This document shows positions 38,101-45,530 of a stretch of DNA of 64,000 bases, one piece after another (position 1 is the stretch's first letter; the number at the start of each line of letters is the position of its first letter). The notes under the pieces were generated by a model. It was given only the letters and a program-made list of their open reading frames with translations, was not told the DNA's origin and made no database searches. This stretch comes from CAMPKL01 sp963817465 (GTDB lineage: Bacteria; Acidobacteriota; Terriglobia; Bryobacterales; UBA6623). Where the stretch lies: contig CAWFOP010000006.1 of the NCBI GenBank assembly GCA_963817465.1, positions 128,085 to 192,084 on the forward strand. The letters run 5' to 3'. Made by a program: the position numbers and the translations under genes.

Positions 38101-38563
38101 GCGCGGTATAGTTGCGTCCGTTCAGCGGCAGGGCCTCCACCGCCTTCTGCGAGACGGCGTCCCCAAGCGATGCCGAGTCGGAGTCCAGCAGGCCCGCCGC
38201 CTCGACGTCCACGCGCTCCGCCACCTGGGCGACACTCAGGGTCACGTCCATGCGCAGGCGCTGATTCACTTCGAGCTTCACGGCGCCGTTCGTCGTCACC
38301 ATAAAGCCATCGCGCTGTGCGGTCAGGCTGTAAACGCCCGGCTGCAACGCGGGAATCGAATAGTAGCCGCTCCCGTTGGAGACGGTCCTGCGCAGCACGC
38401 CGGTCTCGACGTTGGCGATCGTAATCCTCGCCTCGGGCAGCACCGAGCCGGTGGCGTCCCAGATCAGCCCGAGGATTTCCGCGGCGGAAGCGTCCTGCGC
38501 GATGAAGCTCAGCAGGCAGACAATGCCGAGTGCGCCGGACGAGATCCGCCGGGTCCGGGTCAT
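35186..38563 (-). CDS. TonB-dependent receptor (sigma/anti-sigma linked)
   Basis: A 1,125-residue outer-membrane receptor of the same Oar-like layout as the one at 25702: signal segment (GALGIVCLLSFIAQDASA), CarboxypepD_reg-like domain (ILGLIWDATGSVLPEARITI), plug (ALPLNGRNYTALLTLTTGAT, IGGVTGGVINLISKSGTNEF), and a barrel ending in LGLRFSF. The two receptors share many barrel blocks (SYTWSKSIDTSSGWFG, EIQRQL). Its ATG overlaps the anti-sigma stop (ATGA) and the sigma factor lies upstream in the same unit, so its expression is probably tied to that sigma factor. Substrate unknown. Confidence 0.9.
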   Translation of the reverse strand: MTRTRRISSGALGIVCLLSFIAQDASAAEILGLIWDATGSVLPEARITIANVETGVLRRTVSNGSGYYSIPALQPGVYSLTAQRDGFMVTTNGAVKLEVNQRLRMDVTLSVAQVAERVDVEAAGLLDSDSASLGDAVSQKAVEALPLNGRNYTALLTLTTGATPVSTAQGSVAGSNDGSVTAIPDTPVVRPSFNGQQNRSQIVYLDGIINTDFRISTYAVLPNLDLLQEFRVQSHDDRVEIGGVTGGVINLISKSGTNEFHGTAFWAVRNDALDARDPFKDAQRSSPAPFRQNQFGASLLGPILRDRAFFSAGYEGWRYRKPSQIFGRVPDAAELAGDFSSSIAGRDIYDPYTTRRGPDGALVRDPIVNNRIPEARISSQMRGFLETYADPPNYLDPVHNFINASSARDDSESFQVKVDDHTTRRDDVFFRWSRMTRAAVNPGGLKSSTDSVMTADNYGGGWTHFFAPTLSLGVRAGVARRDFERLFPHREGLEGLRRLGFADVDRFAGVGVRLSSPWGEVNPRGPEVRENPTRSVSADLTWVRGDHTFKAGYQRIGVRRLQTNQFQSYEFDDQATSDPQMLGTTGVSLASALLGLPSRFTGELPDEGTIDFGSASWSGYFQDEWRVRPSLTINAGLRFDHNDAPSLRGGLMAGPDLDTGRYLIGAETMPPPCDLVLQAPCIPGSGLAAIPHGDRIVLAGSPSFIPKEIWDNWGPRVGIAWRASEKTVVRAGYGLYWDALIGNSQYIQHNVEARWPASPGFLGSANGLDEAPRRIEDIQGRFPHVLPEPTPWNLTGWTNDPDRKNAYSHQWNLEIQRQLDPNLMASVAYVGSSNGRLDYSGLANTAPAPGPGSPEEVDARRPVPYMGGGFLYSRSIGRSHYNAFQLKVRRRFSEGFQSQLSYTWSKSIDTSSGWFGVENGPGGSAGVQNYHDPASNRSVSSYDVPHYVSWYTVWEPSFGKGKARFRRGLGRALLGDWQMSSIVSWRSGQPFNLAVNGDVANIGAERRNWRYARPNLVGDPRLGGRTVDRYFNTDAFAIPRFAFGNFGRNVLRSDAVFNADLSLFRNVRLQADGEARLQVRLEAFNLFNHIDWAPPGTNIGEAGAGRVTEAAHAPRVLQLGLRFSF

Positions 38564-40547
38564 CGCGCCTCCGCGGTTCGCTCCAGCGCCTCCAGCGCCC
38601 TGGCCAGCCGCATCAGGGCCTCATCCGATTCTTTGTCGCCGAGAGCGCGAGAGTCCGCCCTGACCGCAAGAAGTTGCGCGGTCTCCTGGTAGAGTACGTT
38701 CGCCTGGGAAACCGCGGCGTCGGCCGAGCCCTTCCAGTCCGCGGCTCCATCGGACGACCTTTTGCGCCGGACGGTGAGACCGCGATCCGCGAGGATCGCG
38801 TCGAGGGCCGGAGCGATCCAGCGCTTCGCCTCCACGGCCGCCGTGCGGACTCCGGTCCAGTGATCGCGCAGCAACCTCTCGAGCGCCCGTCGCGGCGACG
38901 GTTCCGCCACTTGCTCCAGCGCGTCGGCCAGCCGCCGCGCCTCCAGAGCCTGCGCCAGCGCCGACTGAGCGCGGGTAATGGCGCCGTCGGCGAACGTCAT
39001 CATGCGGCCGCTGACTTCCGTCCCGGCGGCGCGCCCGTCCGGCAGATCATGCTCCGCGAAATAGCGCTCCAGGTCACCCTGCAGAGGCAAGCGCGGCAGA
39101 GCCACGGGGCCCGTGGGTCGATGGAGTCCGCCGACATCGGGCGGCGGAAGAGCTGCGGACTCGCGCGTTTCGCCAGGAGCCTCAACTCGGATGTCGAGCA
39201 GGCTAGCGCCTTCGGCGGCGGCCAACCGCTCGAGCAGCCGCGCACGCGCCTGTTGCGATTCAGCGGCTCCTTTGACGACGACCGAATCCTCGCCGCGGGT
39301 CGCCTGGACGCCTTGATCGAGGCACATCCCAAGATCGTGCAAAACCGCTAGCGCATGCACCCACGCCGCGTCGAGCTCCCTCCGGCTGGGCGGAGGCGCC
39401 GACGCCTCGATAGCGGCGGGCGGCCCTGCTGTATGCGGTTGGGCGTTCGAAAGCTCCGGCGCCGCACGGACGCCCTCGGGAAGAGCCGGAGTGAAAATGG
39501 CGGCGCGCACCTCCGCGGGCGCCAGGGTGCGCCGGCCGTCAGCGCGAATCGTGAGCTCCGACATCCGGCCGCTGCGCTCCACCCGCAGATGCAGAGTCAG
39601 CGGTTCGTGCGTGCGCGCGTCGACGTCCAGCGTGATCGTCGCTTCGCCGTCCTCGACCTGTCGCGTCGCGCGGAGCCGCAGAACGTCGCCGCCGCCGTTG
39701 CCGGCCCCCTTCACACGAACGGTCAATCCCGCATCGTCCGCCCAGCCGCGCGCGCCATCCGCAAGCGAAAGCGGTCGCAAAGGCCGGCGCTCGAGCCAAC
39801 GGATGAACGCCATGGAGAGATCGGCCGGGCCGGACGAGTCGGCGGCCAGGTCAAGAGGCCGGGAGAACCCGCCGCATCGTAGGACGTCTCGAACAGCCGT
39901 GGACCGCGCGAGCGATCGTAGACCGTCGCCGCGACATGGCCGTCTTCGGCCGAGCGCCACGTCGCATGGCGGACGCCGCCTTTCACGTCCGCCCAGCGGC
40001 TCGCCGATCGCCGCCCGCCCGGGTCCGTCCATACTTGCAGCTCGCCGCTCTCGGCCGCCTCCGCCCCGGGCGTCTCGCGCAGCTCGATTCGGTAGGCTTG
40101 CCAAACGGCCTCCGACTGGAAGGCGGACTCCTGCTGGGCGGCTTGCGCCAGGACCTCTCCATTCGTCGGGGCCTCTCTCGGCGTCGGGCTCCACAGCAGC
40201 GCGCCGACCGCCGCGGCGGCCGCCAGCGCCGCGGCGGCGATCCAAGGCGTCCTCCAGGCGCCGCCGGCGGGAACCGGCCGCTCCCGTTCGCGCGCATCCT
40301 CGTACTCCTGGATCGAGCGCTCGATTCGGGCGCGGGCTCGCCGGACGTTCTCGGGGCCCAGCGCGTCCTCCTGTTGCGAAGCCGTGCGCAAACCCCGCGT
40401 CTCGAACAACGCCTCCTCGTACGACGCGCGGCAGCCGCCGCACGACGACAAGTGCCGCTCGACGAGCGCACGCTCGTTCGCCGGAAGCTCGCCGATCGCA
40501 TACGCGAGCAACACCGTCTCGCCTGGGCAGCCGCTGATGGCCGTCAT
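38560..40547 (-). CDS. Transmembrane anti-sigma factor with large periplasmic domain, frameshift near 39870
   Basis: Reconstructed protein of about 660 residues. The N-terminus (MTAISGCPGETVLLAYAIGE) carries a zinc-finger anti-sigma domain with HLSSCGGC (H-x3-C-x2-C), then one membrane helix (WIAAAALAAAAAVGALLW). The periplasmic part starts YRIELRETPGAEAAESGELQ, resembling RseB-like beta domains. Near 39870 the coding frame changes (YDAAG to FSRPLDLAADSSGP) and continues to 38560, including a BON-like segment (VVVKGAAESQQARARLLERL) and a helical end. The start overlaps the sigma stop and the stop overlaps the TonB receptor start. It presumably releases the sigma factor on an envelope signal; this is inferred from layout. 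Confidence 0.78.
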
Positions 40548-41083
40548 GCCCGTCCGTTGACCTCGACTGGACGTATGCTTGGCGTCTCCTCGTCTTTGGC
40601 TCGTCGCATCTTGCGCGAAGCGCGCAGGATCAGAACTCCCACCGACCCGGTCGTTAGCCCCATCCGCTCGGCGATCTGGCGGTAGCGGTAGCCCTCGGCG
40701 CGCAGCAGGATCGCTTCCTCTTCGCGCTCGGACAGTAAGGAGAGGTAGTCCGCCAAAGCGAGCCCGTCCGCTTCGAGGTTGGCGTCAGGCTTTTCTTCAA
40801 AGCAGGCCAAGAATTCGAATTCGGAATTGGGCAGCAGCACCTCGCCGCGTTGGGAACGCCAATGATTACGCAACTGATTGCGGACCGTGGCAACCAACCA
40901 AGCCCGCGGACAGGCGATCTCGACCCCTTCGCGCAGGTTCTTGTAGAGCGCCAGGTAGGCTTCTTGCGCGAACTCCTCCGCCAGCGCGCTCGAGCCGCAT
41001 CCATGCCTGCCGTAGCGGACGAGCGACGCGTACCACTCGTCGAACAAACGTGTAATGACCCGCGAGGCTTCGCGTCGTTCCAT
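40544..41083 (-). CDS. ECF-type RNA polymerase sigma factor
   Basis: A 179-residue sigma-70-family factor of the ECF type. Region 2 is visible as RLFDEWYASLVRYGRH, EEFAQEAYLALYKNL and PRAWLVATVRNQLRNHWRSQ. Region 4 is LSEREEEAILLRAEGYRYRQ, IAERMGLTTGSVGVLILRAS with a helix-turn-helix. It is the first gene of a three-gene overlapping unit with an anti-sigma factor and a TonB receptor. A promoter with a perfect TTGACA is visible upstream. It probably drives its own unit and possibly the nearby glycan genes; no shared motif was proven. Confidence 0.92.
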   Translation of the reverse strand: MERREASRVITRLFDEWYASLVRYGRHGCGSSALAEEFAQEAYLALYKNLREGVEIACPRAWLVATVRNQLRNHWRSQRGEVLLPNSEFEFLACFEEKPDANLEADGLALADYLSLLSEREEEAILLRAEGYRYRQIAERMGLTTGSVGVLILRASRKMRRAKDEETPSIRPVEVNGRA

Positions 41084-41130
41084 GGACCCCGTCGCGCGTC
41101 CGATCGTGCAGGGGCGCGGCGACGCCTTGC

Positions 41131-41159
41131 AAGGTACTGAAATATCAGCTCGGTGTCAA
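41131..41159 (-). promoter_or_regulatory. Promoter of the sigma/anti-sigma/receptor unit
   Basis: On the minus strand a perfect -35 box TTGACA (41154-41159) is followed after exactly 17 bases by TACCTT (41131-41136), a 3-of-6 match to the -10 box. The start codon is at 41083, leaving a leader of about 40 bases. Confidence 0.55.
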
Positions 41160-41231
41160 GAGAACCGGGGGAATTGCAACTTCTTCGTTTGGAGCAAAAT
41201 AAGACGGCTGGCCGCGCGGAGGGCGCGTACG

Positions 41232-42491
41232 ATGTTAACGAGAACATCTTTTTGCAAAATGACGCGCCTCTCGGACGATCGTAACGGCGCTGCGGACCGC
41301 GCCTCCAGACGCCGCGGCCGGCTGCGCTCGAGCGCTTGCTTTGGCGTCCTGCTGCTTGCGCTAGGCGCGGCTGCGGCGGATGACGATGCCTTGCGCTCCG
41401 CGAGCCGGTTGCTGGCCGCCGGCAACGCGACGCAAGCCGTCGAGCAGCTTCGCGCATTTGTCGCCGCCAACCCCCAAAGCGCGGACGGTCACCGCCTGCT
41501 TGGCATCGCGTACGCACTCTCGCCGCAGCGGACCCTGGCGCTCGAAACCCTCCGGCGCGCCGTCGAGCTCGCGCCCGGCGACCCTCGGAATCGCCTCTCG
41601 TTCGCCCAAGCGCTCGCGCGGTTTGGCGAGAACGGACAGGCGCGGGAGCAGTACGCCCAGGCGCTCGCGATCGACGGATCACTCGCGGCGGCGCACGAAG
41701 GCCTGGCTCTCCTGCTCGCGATGGACGGCGATTTGGAGAGCGCCGCCGCCGGGTTCTCGCAGGCCCTGAAGCTTGTCAGCGCCCCGGCCGACCGCGCACG
41801 ACTGCTCTACCTGCTCGGCAAGGCGCAAAGCCAGCTCGGACGAACGGAACAGGCGACGGCAAGTCTGCGGGAGGCGACCGAACTGGCGCCGGCTTTCGGC
41901 CAGGCGTACCTCGAACTGGCCCGCCTCCTGGCGGAGCGCCAGGAGCCCGAAGGAGCTGAACACGTCTTCGTAAGAGCGGCGGAGCTGCTGCCTGAAAGCG
42001 CTGAGGCGCACCGTCTACTGGGACAGTTCCACCTGCGTGCGCGAAGGGCTGAAAGCGCTATTGCGCCCCTCCGCGAGGCGATCGAGATCGATCCGAACGA
42101 CCGCGCCGCCGCCCTCGCGCTTGGCCGCGCCTTGCGCGCCTCCGGTCAAGTCGAGGAAGCCCGCCGCCTAATGGCAGCGCTGGCCGCGAAGAACGAGGAC
42201 AGGGCTCTGACCGACGCCGAGATCGCCGCGGCCGGTGCGCTCAACAACGAAGGCGTCGAGTTCGAAAAAGAGCAGCGCTACGAAGAAGCCCTCGACAAAT
42301 ACCGGGAAGCCATCGCCATGGCGCCCGCGGATGTCCGCTTTCGCCGCAATGCAGGGCTCGTGCTGAGCCGGCTCGGCCGCTGGGAAGAGGCGAAAGTCGA
42401 GTTGCGCGAGGTTCTGCGCCTCGAGCCTGGCGATTCTACCGCGACGCAGGCGCTTTACACGGTCCTCGAACGCGCCCCCGACCCGCAATGA
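41232..42491 (+). CDS. TPR-repeat protein, exported
   Basis: A protein of 419 residues with a basic N-terminus and a signal segment (SSACFGVLLLALGAAAA), followed by about nine tetratricopeptide repeats (LLGIAYALSPQRTLALETLR, LLYLLGKAQSQLGRTEQATA, LALGRALRASGQVEEARRL, ALDKYREAIAMAPADVRFRR). ATG 41232 is chosen because GGAGGG lies at 41218-41223; ATG 41259 also possible. It is divergent from the sigma-factor operon and overlaps the CRTAC1-type gene by four bases. This TPR plus CRTAC1/ASPIC pairing is common in acidobacteria. The role is unknown, probably scaffolding in the periplasm. Confidence 0.85.
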   Translation: MLTRTSFCKMTRLSDDRNGAADRASRRRGRLRSSACFGVLLLALGAAAADDDALRSASRLLAAGNATQAVEQLRAFVAANPQSADGHRLLGIAYALSPQRTLALETLRRAVELAPGDPRNRLSFAQALARFGENGQAREQYAQALAIDGSLAAAHEGLALLLAMDGDLESAAAGFSQALKLVSAPADRARLLYLLGKAQSQLGRTEQATASLREATELAPAFGQAYLELARLLAERQEPEGAEHVFVRAAELLPESAEAHRLLGQFHLRARRAESAIAPLREAIEIDPNDRAAALALGRALRASGQVEEARRLMAALAAKNEDRALTDAEIAAAGALNNEGVEFEKEQRYEEALDKYREAIAMAPADVRFRRNAGLVLSRLGRWEEAKVELREVLRLEPGDSTATQALYTVLERAPDPQ

Positions 42492-44134
42492 GCGTCGGTC
42501 CGAGCATCGTCGCCTGGGGACTCGCTCTGGCCGCGGCGGCGGGCGCGCAGCAGGCGCCGATCTATTTCTCAGCGGGCAAGATCCCGTTCCGCCTCGAGAA
42601 TTCCGAATCCGAGAATCGCTACGCGCCGGAAACCATGGCCGGGGGCGTCGCGCTGTTCGACTACGACGGCGACGGCGACCTGGACATCTTTTTCGCCAAC
42701 GGTGCGCCATTGCCGGATGCAGTGAAGAAATCCGCGGCCGACCACAACCGCCTGTTCCGCAACGACGGCCGCGCCAACTTCGAGGATGTCACCGAGAAGG
42801 CGGGCCTCGCCGGGAAGGGCTTCGACTTCGGCGCCGCCGCAGCGGACTATGACAACGATGGCGACAACGACCTGTTCGTGGCCGGTCTTCACCGCAACGA
42901 GCTGTACGAAAACCTTGGCGACGGCACGTTCGCCGACGTCACGGCGCGCTCCGGCATTCGCGCCGAAGACAAAGAATACGGGCCGCTGTGGGCCGTCGCC
43001 GGCGCGTGGCTCGACTACGACAACGACGGCCTGCTCGACCTCTTCGTGGTGAACTATCTCGCGTGGCGGCCCGGCTCTGATCCGGCCTGCGACGTCGCCG
43101 GAGTCCGCGACTATTGCCATCCGAAGTACTACAAGGGAACGCCAAACAGCTTGTACCGCAACCTCGGCCACGGGCGCTTCGAAGACGTTTCCGCAGCGTC
43201 CGGAATTCGCAGTCACATCGGAAAGGGAATGGGCGCGGCGGTCGCGGACTTTGACGGCGACGGACGACCCGACATATTCGTCACCAACGACAAGTTGCCG
43301 AATTTTCTGTTCCGCAACCTCGGCGGAGGCCGCTTTCGCGAAATAGCATTCGAGGCCGCCGCAGCTTTGCCCGAGCACGGGCGCGACGTTTCCGGAATGG
43401 GCCTCGACGCCCGCGACATCGACAACGACGGCTTGCCGGACGTCGCCTACACAGCGCTGCCGGACGAGACATTTCCGCTGCTCGTCAATACGGCCGACCG
43501 GTACTTTGAAGACGCGACGCGCCGTAGCGGACTGGCGGCCGCGACGCGCCGGATGGCCGGCTTCGGCGCAGTGATCGCCGACTTCGACAACGACGGCTGG
43601 AAGGACATCTTCTTTTCCAGAGGGGATGTCCAGTCCCACGCCGTGAACGAATCGCTGCCCGTCGCGCAGCACAACACGGCGTTCCGCAACCTGCACGACG
43701 GCCGGTTCGCCTTGCTGACCGAAGAAGCCGGCCTGACGAAAGCGTCGCCCAAGCGCCATCGAGGCGTCGCAGCAGGCGACTTCAACGGGGACGGCAAGCT
43801 CGACCTGGTCGTTACTGCGCTCACCGACCAGGCCGAAATCTGGCTAAACCAAAGCCCGGGAGCGGACTCTTGGTTGAACGTCGATTTGTTAGGAATCAAG
43901 AGCAACCGCAGCGGCATCGGCGCGATCATCCGCGTCGATGCGGGTTCGCATCGGCAGTGGAACACGATGACCGGCAACGGGGGCTACGCGTCCTCGAGCC
44001 TCGGGCCGGTTCACTTCGGTTTGGGGCTTACGCGGGGCCTGGTCGATGTGGAGGTCCGGTGGCCATCAGGGCTGGTCCAGCGAGCCCTCGGGGTTGAGCC
44101 AAACCAGACCATACGAATTCGTGAAGGGTTCTAG
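42488..44134 (+). CDS. CRTAC1-family protein (FG-GAP/VCBS repeats plus ASPIC/UnbV domain)
   Basis: A 548-residue exported protein. The signal segment (IVAWGLALAAAAGAQQA) is followed by FG-GAP repeats with calcium-type loops (DYDGDGDLDIFF, DYDNDGDNDLFV, DYDNDGLLDLFV, DFDGDGRPDIFV, DIDNDGLPDVAY, DFDNDGWKDIFF, DFNGDGKLDLVV). It ends with an ASPIC/UnbV domain (GIGAIIRVDAGSHRQW, SSLGPVHFGLG, VDVEVRWPSGLVQRA). It overlaps the TPR gene by ATGA and so is translated with it. Function of CRTAC1 bacterial proteins is not established; cell-surface binding is likely. Confidence 0.88.
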   Translation: MSVGPSIVAWGLALAAAAGAQQAPIYFSAGKIPFRLENSESENRYAPETMAGGVALFDYDGDGDLDIFFANGAPLPDAVKKSAADHNRLFRNDGRANFEDVTEKAGLAGKGFDFGAAAADYDNDGDNDLFVAGLHRNELYENLGDGTFADVTARSGIRAEDKEYGPLWAVAGAWLDYDNDGLLDLFVVNYLAWRPGSDPACDVAGVRDYCHPKYYKGTPNSLYRNLGHGRFEDVSAASGIRSHIGKGMGAAVADFDGDGRPDIFVTNDKLPNFLFRNLGGGRFREIAFEAAAALPEHGRDVSGMGLDARDIDNDGLPDVAYTALPDETFPLLVNTADRYFEDATRRSGLAAATRRMAGFGAVIADFDNDGWKDIFFSRGDVQSHAVNESLPVAQHNTAFRNLHDGRFALLTEEAGLTKASPKRHRGVAAGDFNGDGKLDLVVTALTDQAEIWLNQSPGADSWLNVDLLGIKSNRSGIGAIIRVDAGSHRQWNTMTGNGGYASSSLGPVHFGLGLTRGLVDVEVRWPSGLVQRALGVEPNQTIRIREGF

Positions 44135-44342
44135 CGCGCACTCGAGTTTTGGACCACGAACTCGCCGTCGCTCGTTCGCGGATCGAAGCAGCTACAGGGC
44201 TCCTACCGCATCTTCAACGTGAATTGCTTGTGCGCGCGTTCACCTAAATATTCACCCAATCTCGTTTGGAATAGCAGGGAGTGGCTACGCTGCTGTGGTT
44301 TGATTTCAACCAGTTCCAGCACGTTCGAGCCGTCGCATTGCT
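44135..44342. other. No recognisable gene
   Basis: About 200 bases between the CRTAC1 gene and the first tRNA scar. GC is lower than in the genes on the left. I see no conserved coding or structural signal; it is probably the boundary of an integrated element. Confidence 0.4.
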
Positions 44343-44387
44343 CTCATAACCCAAAGGTCGAAGGTTCAAATCCTTCCCCCGAAACCA
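44343..44387 (+). other. 3' half of a CAU-anticodon tRNA (integration scar)
   Basis: From the anticodon loop CTCATAA onward the sequence matches a tRNA-Met-like 3' half: variable region AAAGGTC, perfect T arm GAAGG-TTCAAAT-CCTTC, acceptor strand CCCCGAA, and an ACCA end. The 5' half is absent: only 3 of 5 anticodon-stem pairs form and no matching acceptor lies upstream. Integrases that use tRNA genes leave such halves as attL/attR. Confidence 0.65.
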
Positions 44388-44576
44388 ATCTCTTCAACAA
44401 CTTACGCCAGATCGCTCCGAGCCGTGCAGCGGGTCGTCCAGCGGTTTACGGCGCAAAGTAGGCGTCACGGGGGCCGGGATCCATGTGTTTATCCCCCAGC
44501 AGCCTTGCTCTGGGCATCGTTGATCAGCCAGGAACGCCAACCTAGGCCAGTGATGCGGCCGGCCCTGGAAACGCAC
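44388..44576. other. No recognisable gene
   Basis: About 190 bases between two tRNA 3'-half scars. No coding signal; presumably remnant of one integrated element between successive attachment sites. Confidence 0.35.
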
Positions 44577-44622
44577 CTTCCCAAGCTGAATGTCGCGGGT
44601 TCGATCCCCGTCTCCCGCTCCA
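44577..44622 (+). other. 3' half of tRNA-Gly (CCC), integration scar/attachment site
   Basis: Starting at the anticodon loop TTCCCAA (44578-44584) it reads GCTGAATGTC, T arm GCGGG-TTCGATC-CCCGT, acceptor CTCCCGC and an encoded CCA end, a typical bacterial tRNA-Gly(CCC) 3' half. The 5' half of the cloverleaf is missing. It lies right beside an integrase/excisionase pair and is a good candidate attL or attR; the matching repeat is not in this window. Confidence 0.75.
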
Positions 44623-44635
44623 TAGAATCAACAGC

Positions 44636-45100
44636 TTAGGGTGAATTCGCTATTTGGCAAAACACTCCATTAGTGAAGGACTGACGATCAAGCTTGTCGA
44701 TCGCCTGATCGCCGATCTCGTTGACGATGTGTCGTCTGATTCGGTCTTCCGTGGTGACGGCGGTCGAGAGCTTCCACCGGCGTCGTTTGAACGGAAGGTA
44801 GGTCCCGACGATGAACTCGCCGAGCATTGGCGGATCGCGCCGAGACAAGCGCTCGGCTGCGTCCTCGTTGATCGTCGCCATGAACCGCTCGCGCTCGACC
44901 TGAGCTTCCGCCTTGGTCATTCGAGCGGCCTGTCCCAGAGTGGTCTGGCGGCGGCGACCGTCCATGTCGTAGTACTTCACGACCCACATAAAGCGGCTGC
45001 CCTGCTTGACTCGCTGCAAGCTGCCGCGTTGGTGCCGTTTTCGTCGCATGCTTTCCTCCGATTGCATGCGTCTACGGCGTCGAACCTTGGCCGTGCTCAT
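44636..45100 (-). pseudogene. Tyrosine integrase, N-terminal fragment
   Basis: The N-terminal part of a tyrosine site-specific integrase, 154 residues in the open frame. It has the AP2-like and SAM-like N-domains: RRKRHQRGSLQRVKQGSRFM, WVVKYYDMDGRRRQTTLGQA, and GEFIVGTYLPFKRRRWKLST, TTEDRIRRHIVNEIGDQAID. The family-like sequence ends about residue 140, 40-50 bases before the tRNA-Gly scar, and the catalytic domain is missing. Its start overlaps an excisionase gene. The fragment's 3' end abutting the tRNA scar suggests deletion at the element end. Confidence 0.8.
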
Positions 45101-45323
45101 GATATCGCGACTCGGCGGAGCGCAAGTAGCGGGCCAACGAGTCGCGTCGGATGTAAACGCGCTGGCCGAGGCGCACGGCGGGGAGCGGCTGCGAGTTGGG
45201 CACGAGGCCGCGAATCAGGTTGGAGACGTGGGCCTTGGAGCAACGCAGATAGGCGGACGCCTCGGCAAGCGTCAGCAGAGACCCCTGCTGGAGATTGTCG
45301 GAAGGAGTCGGTGTTGTGGTCAC
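45072..45323 (-). CDS. Excisionase-type helix-turn-helix protein
   Basis: An 83-residue protein with a MerR-like winged helix typical of Xis/excisionase proteins (LLTLAEASAYLRCSKAHVSN, VRLGQRVYIRRDSLARYL). It lies directly upstream of, and overlaps, the truncated integrase, the usual xis-int order of integrative elements. It probably controls excision and may still be expressed, although its integrase partner is broken. Confidence 0.8.
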   Translation of the reverse strand: MTTTPTPSDNLQQGSLLTLAEASAYLRCSKAHVSNLIRGLVPNSQPLPAVRLGQRVYIRRDSLARYLRSAESRYHEHGQGSTP

Positions 45324-45530
45324 ACATCACAGAGGCAAGACAGCGTGAAGGTCTCAACCGAACTGGCGTCATCGGGAGCTTGCGGGAGTGGCCTCTGGGA
45401 CCGACCGCACGCGCTATCGCACGGAAAATCGCGAGATGGCTTGAGGTTTTCACCTCTCGCGGACTCAGATGGAGACAAGGTCGGTTTTCGGCCGGTTGCG
45501 CCCGATCCTGAACGCTGCTGGAGGGCCTTC

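Noticed and set aside
37097..38692. 531-residue plus-strand open frame
   Set aside because: Antisense shadow of the TonB receptor at 35186-38563, which has full domain support.
44631..45106. Functional integrase paired with the excisionase
   Set aside because: The frame ends before any catalytic residue of tyrosine recombinases, so only the DNA-binding half remains.
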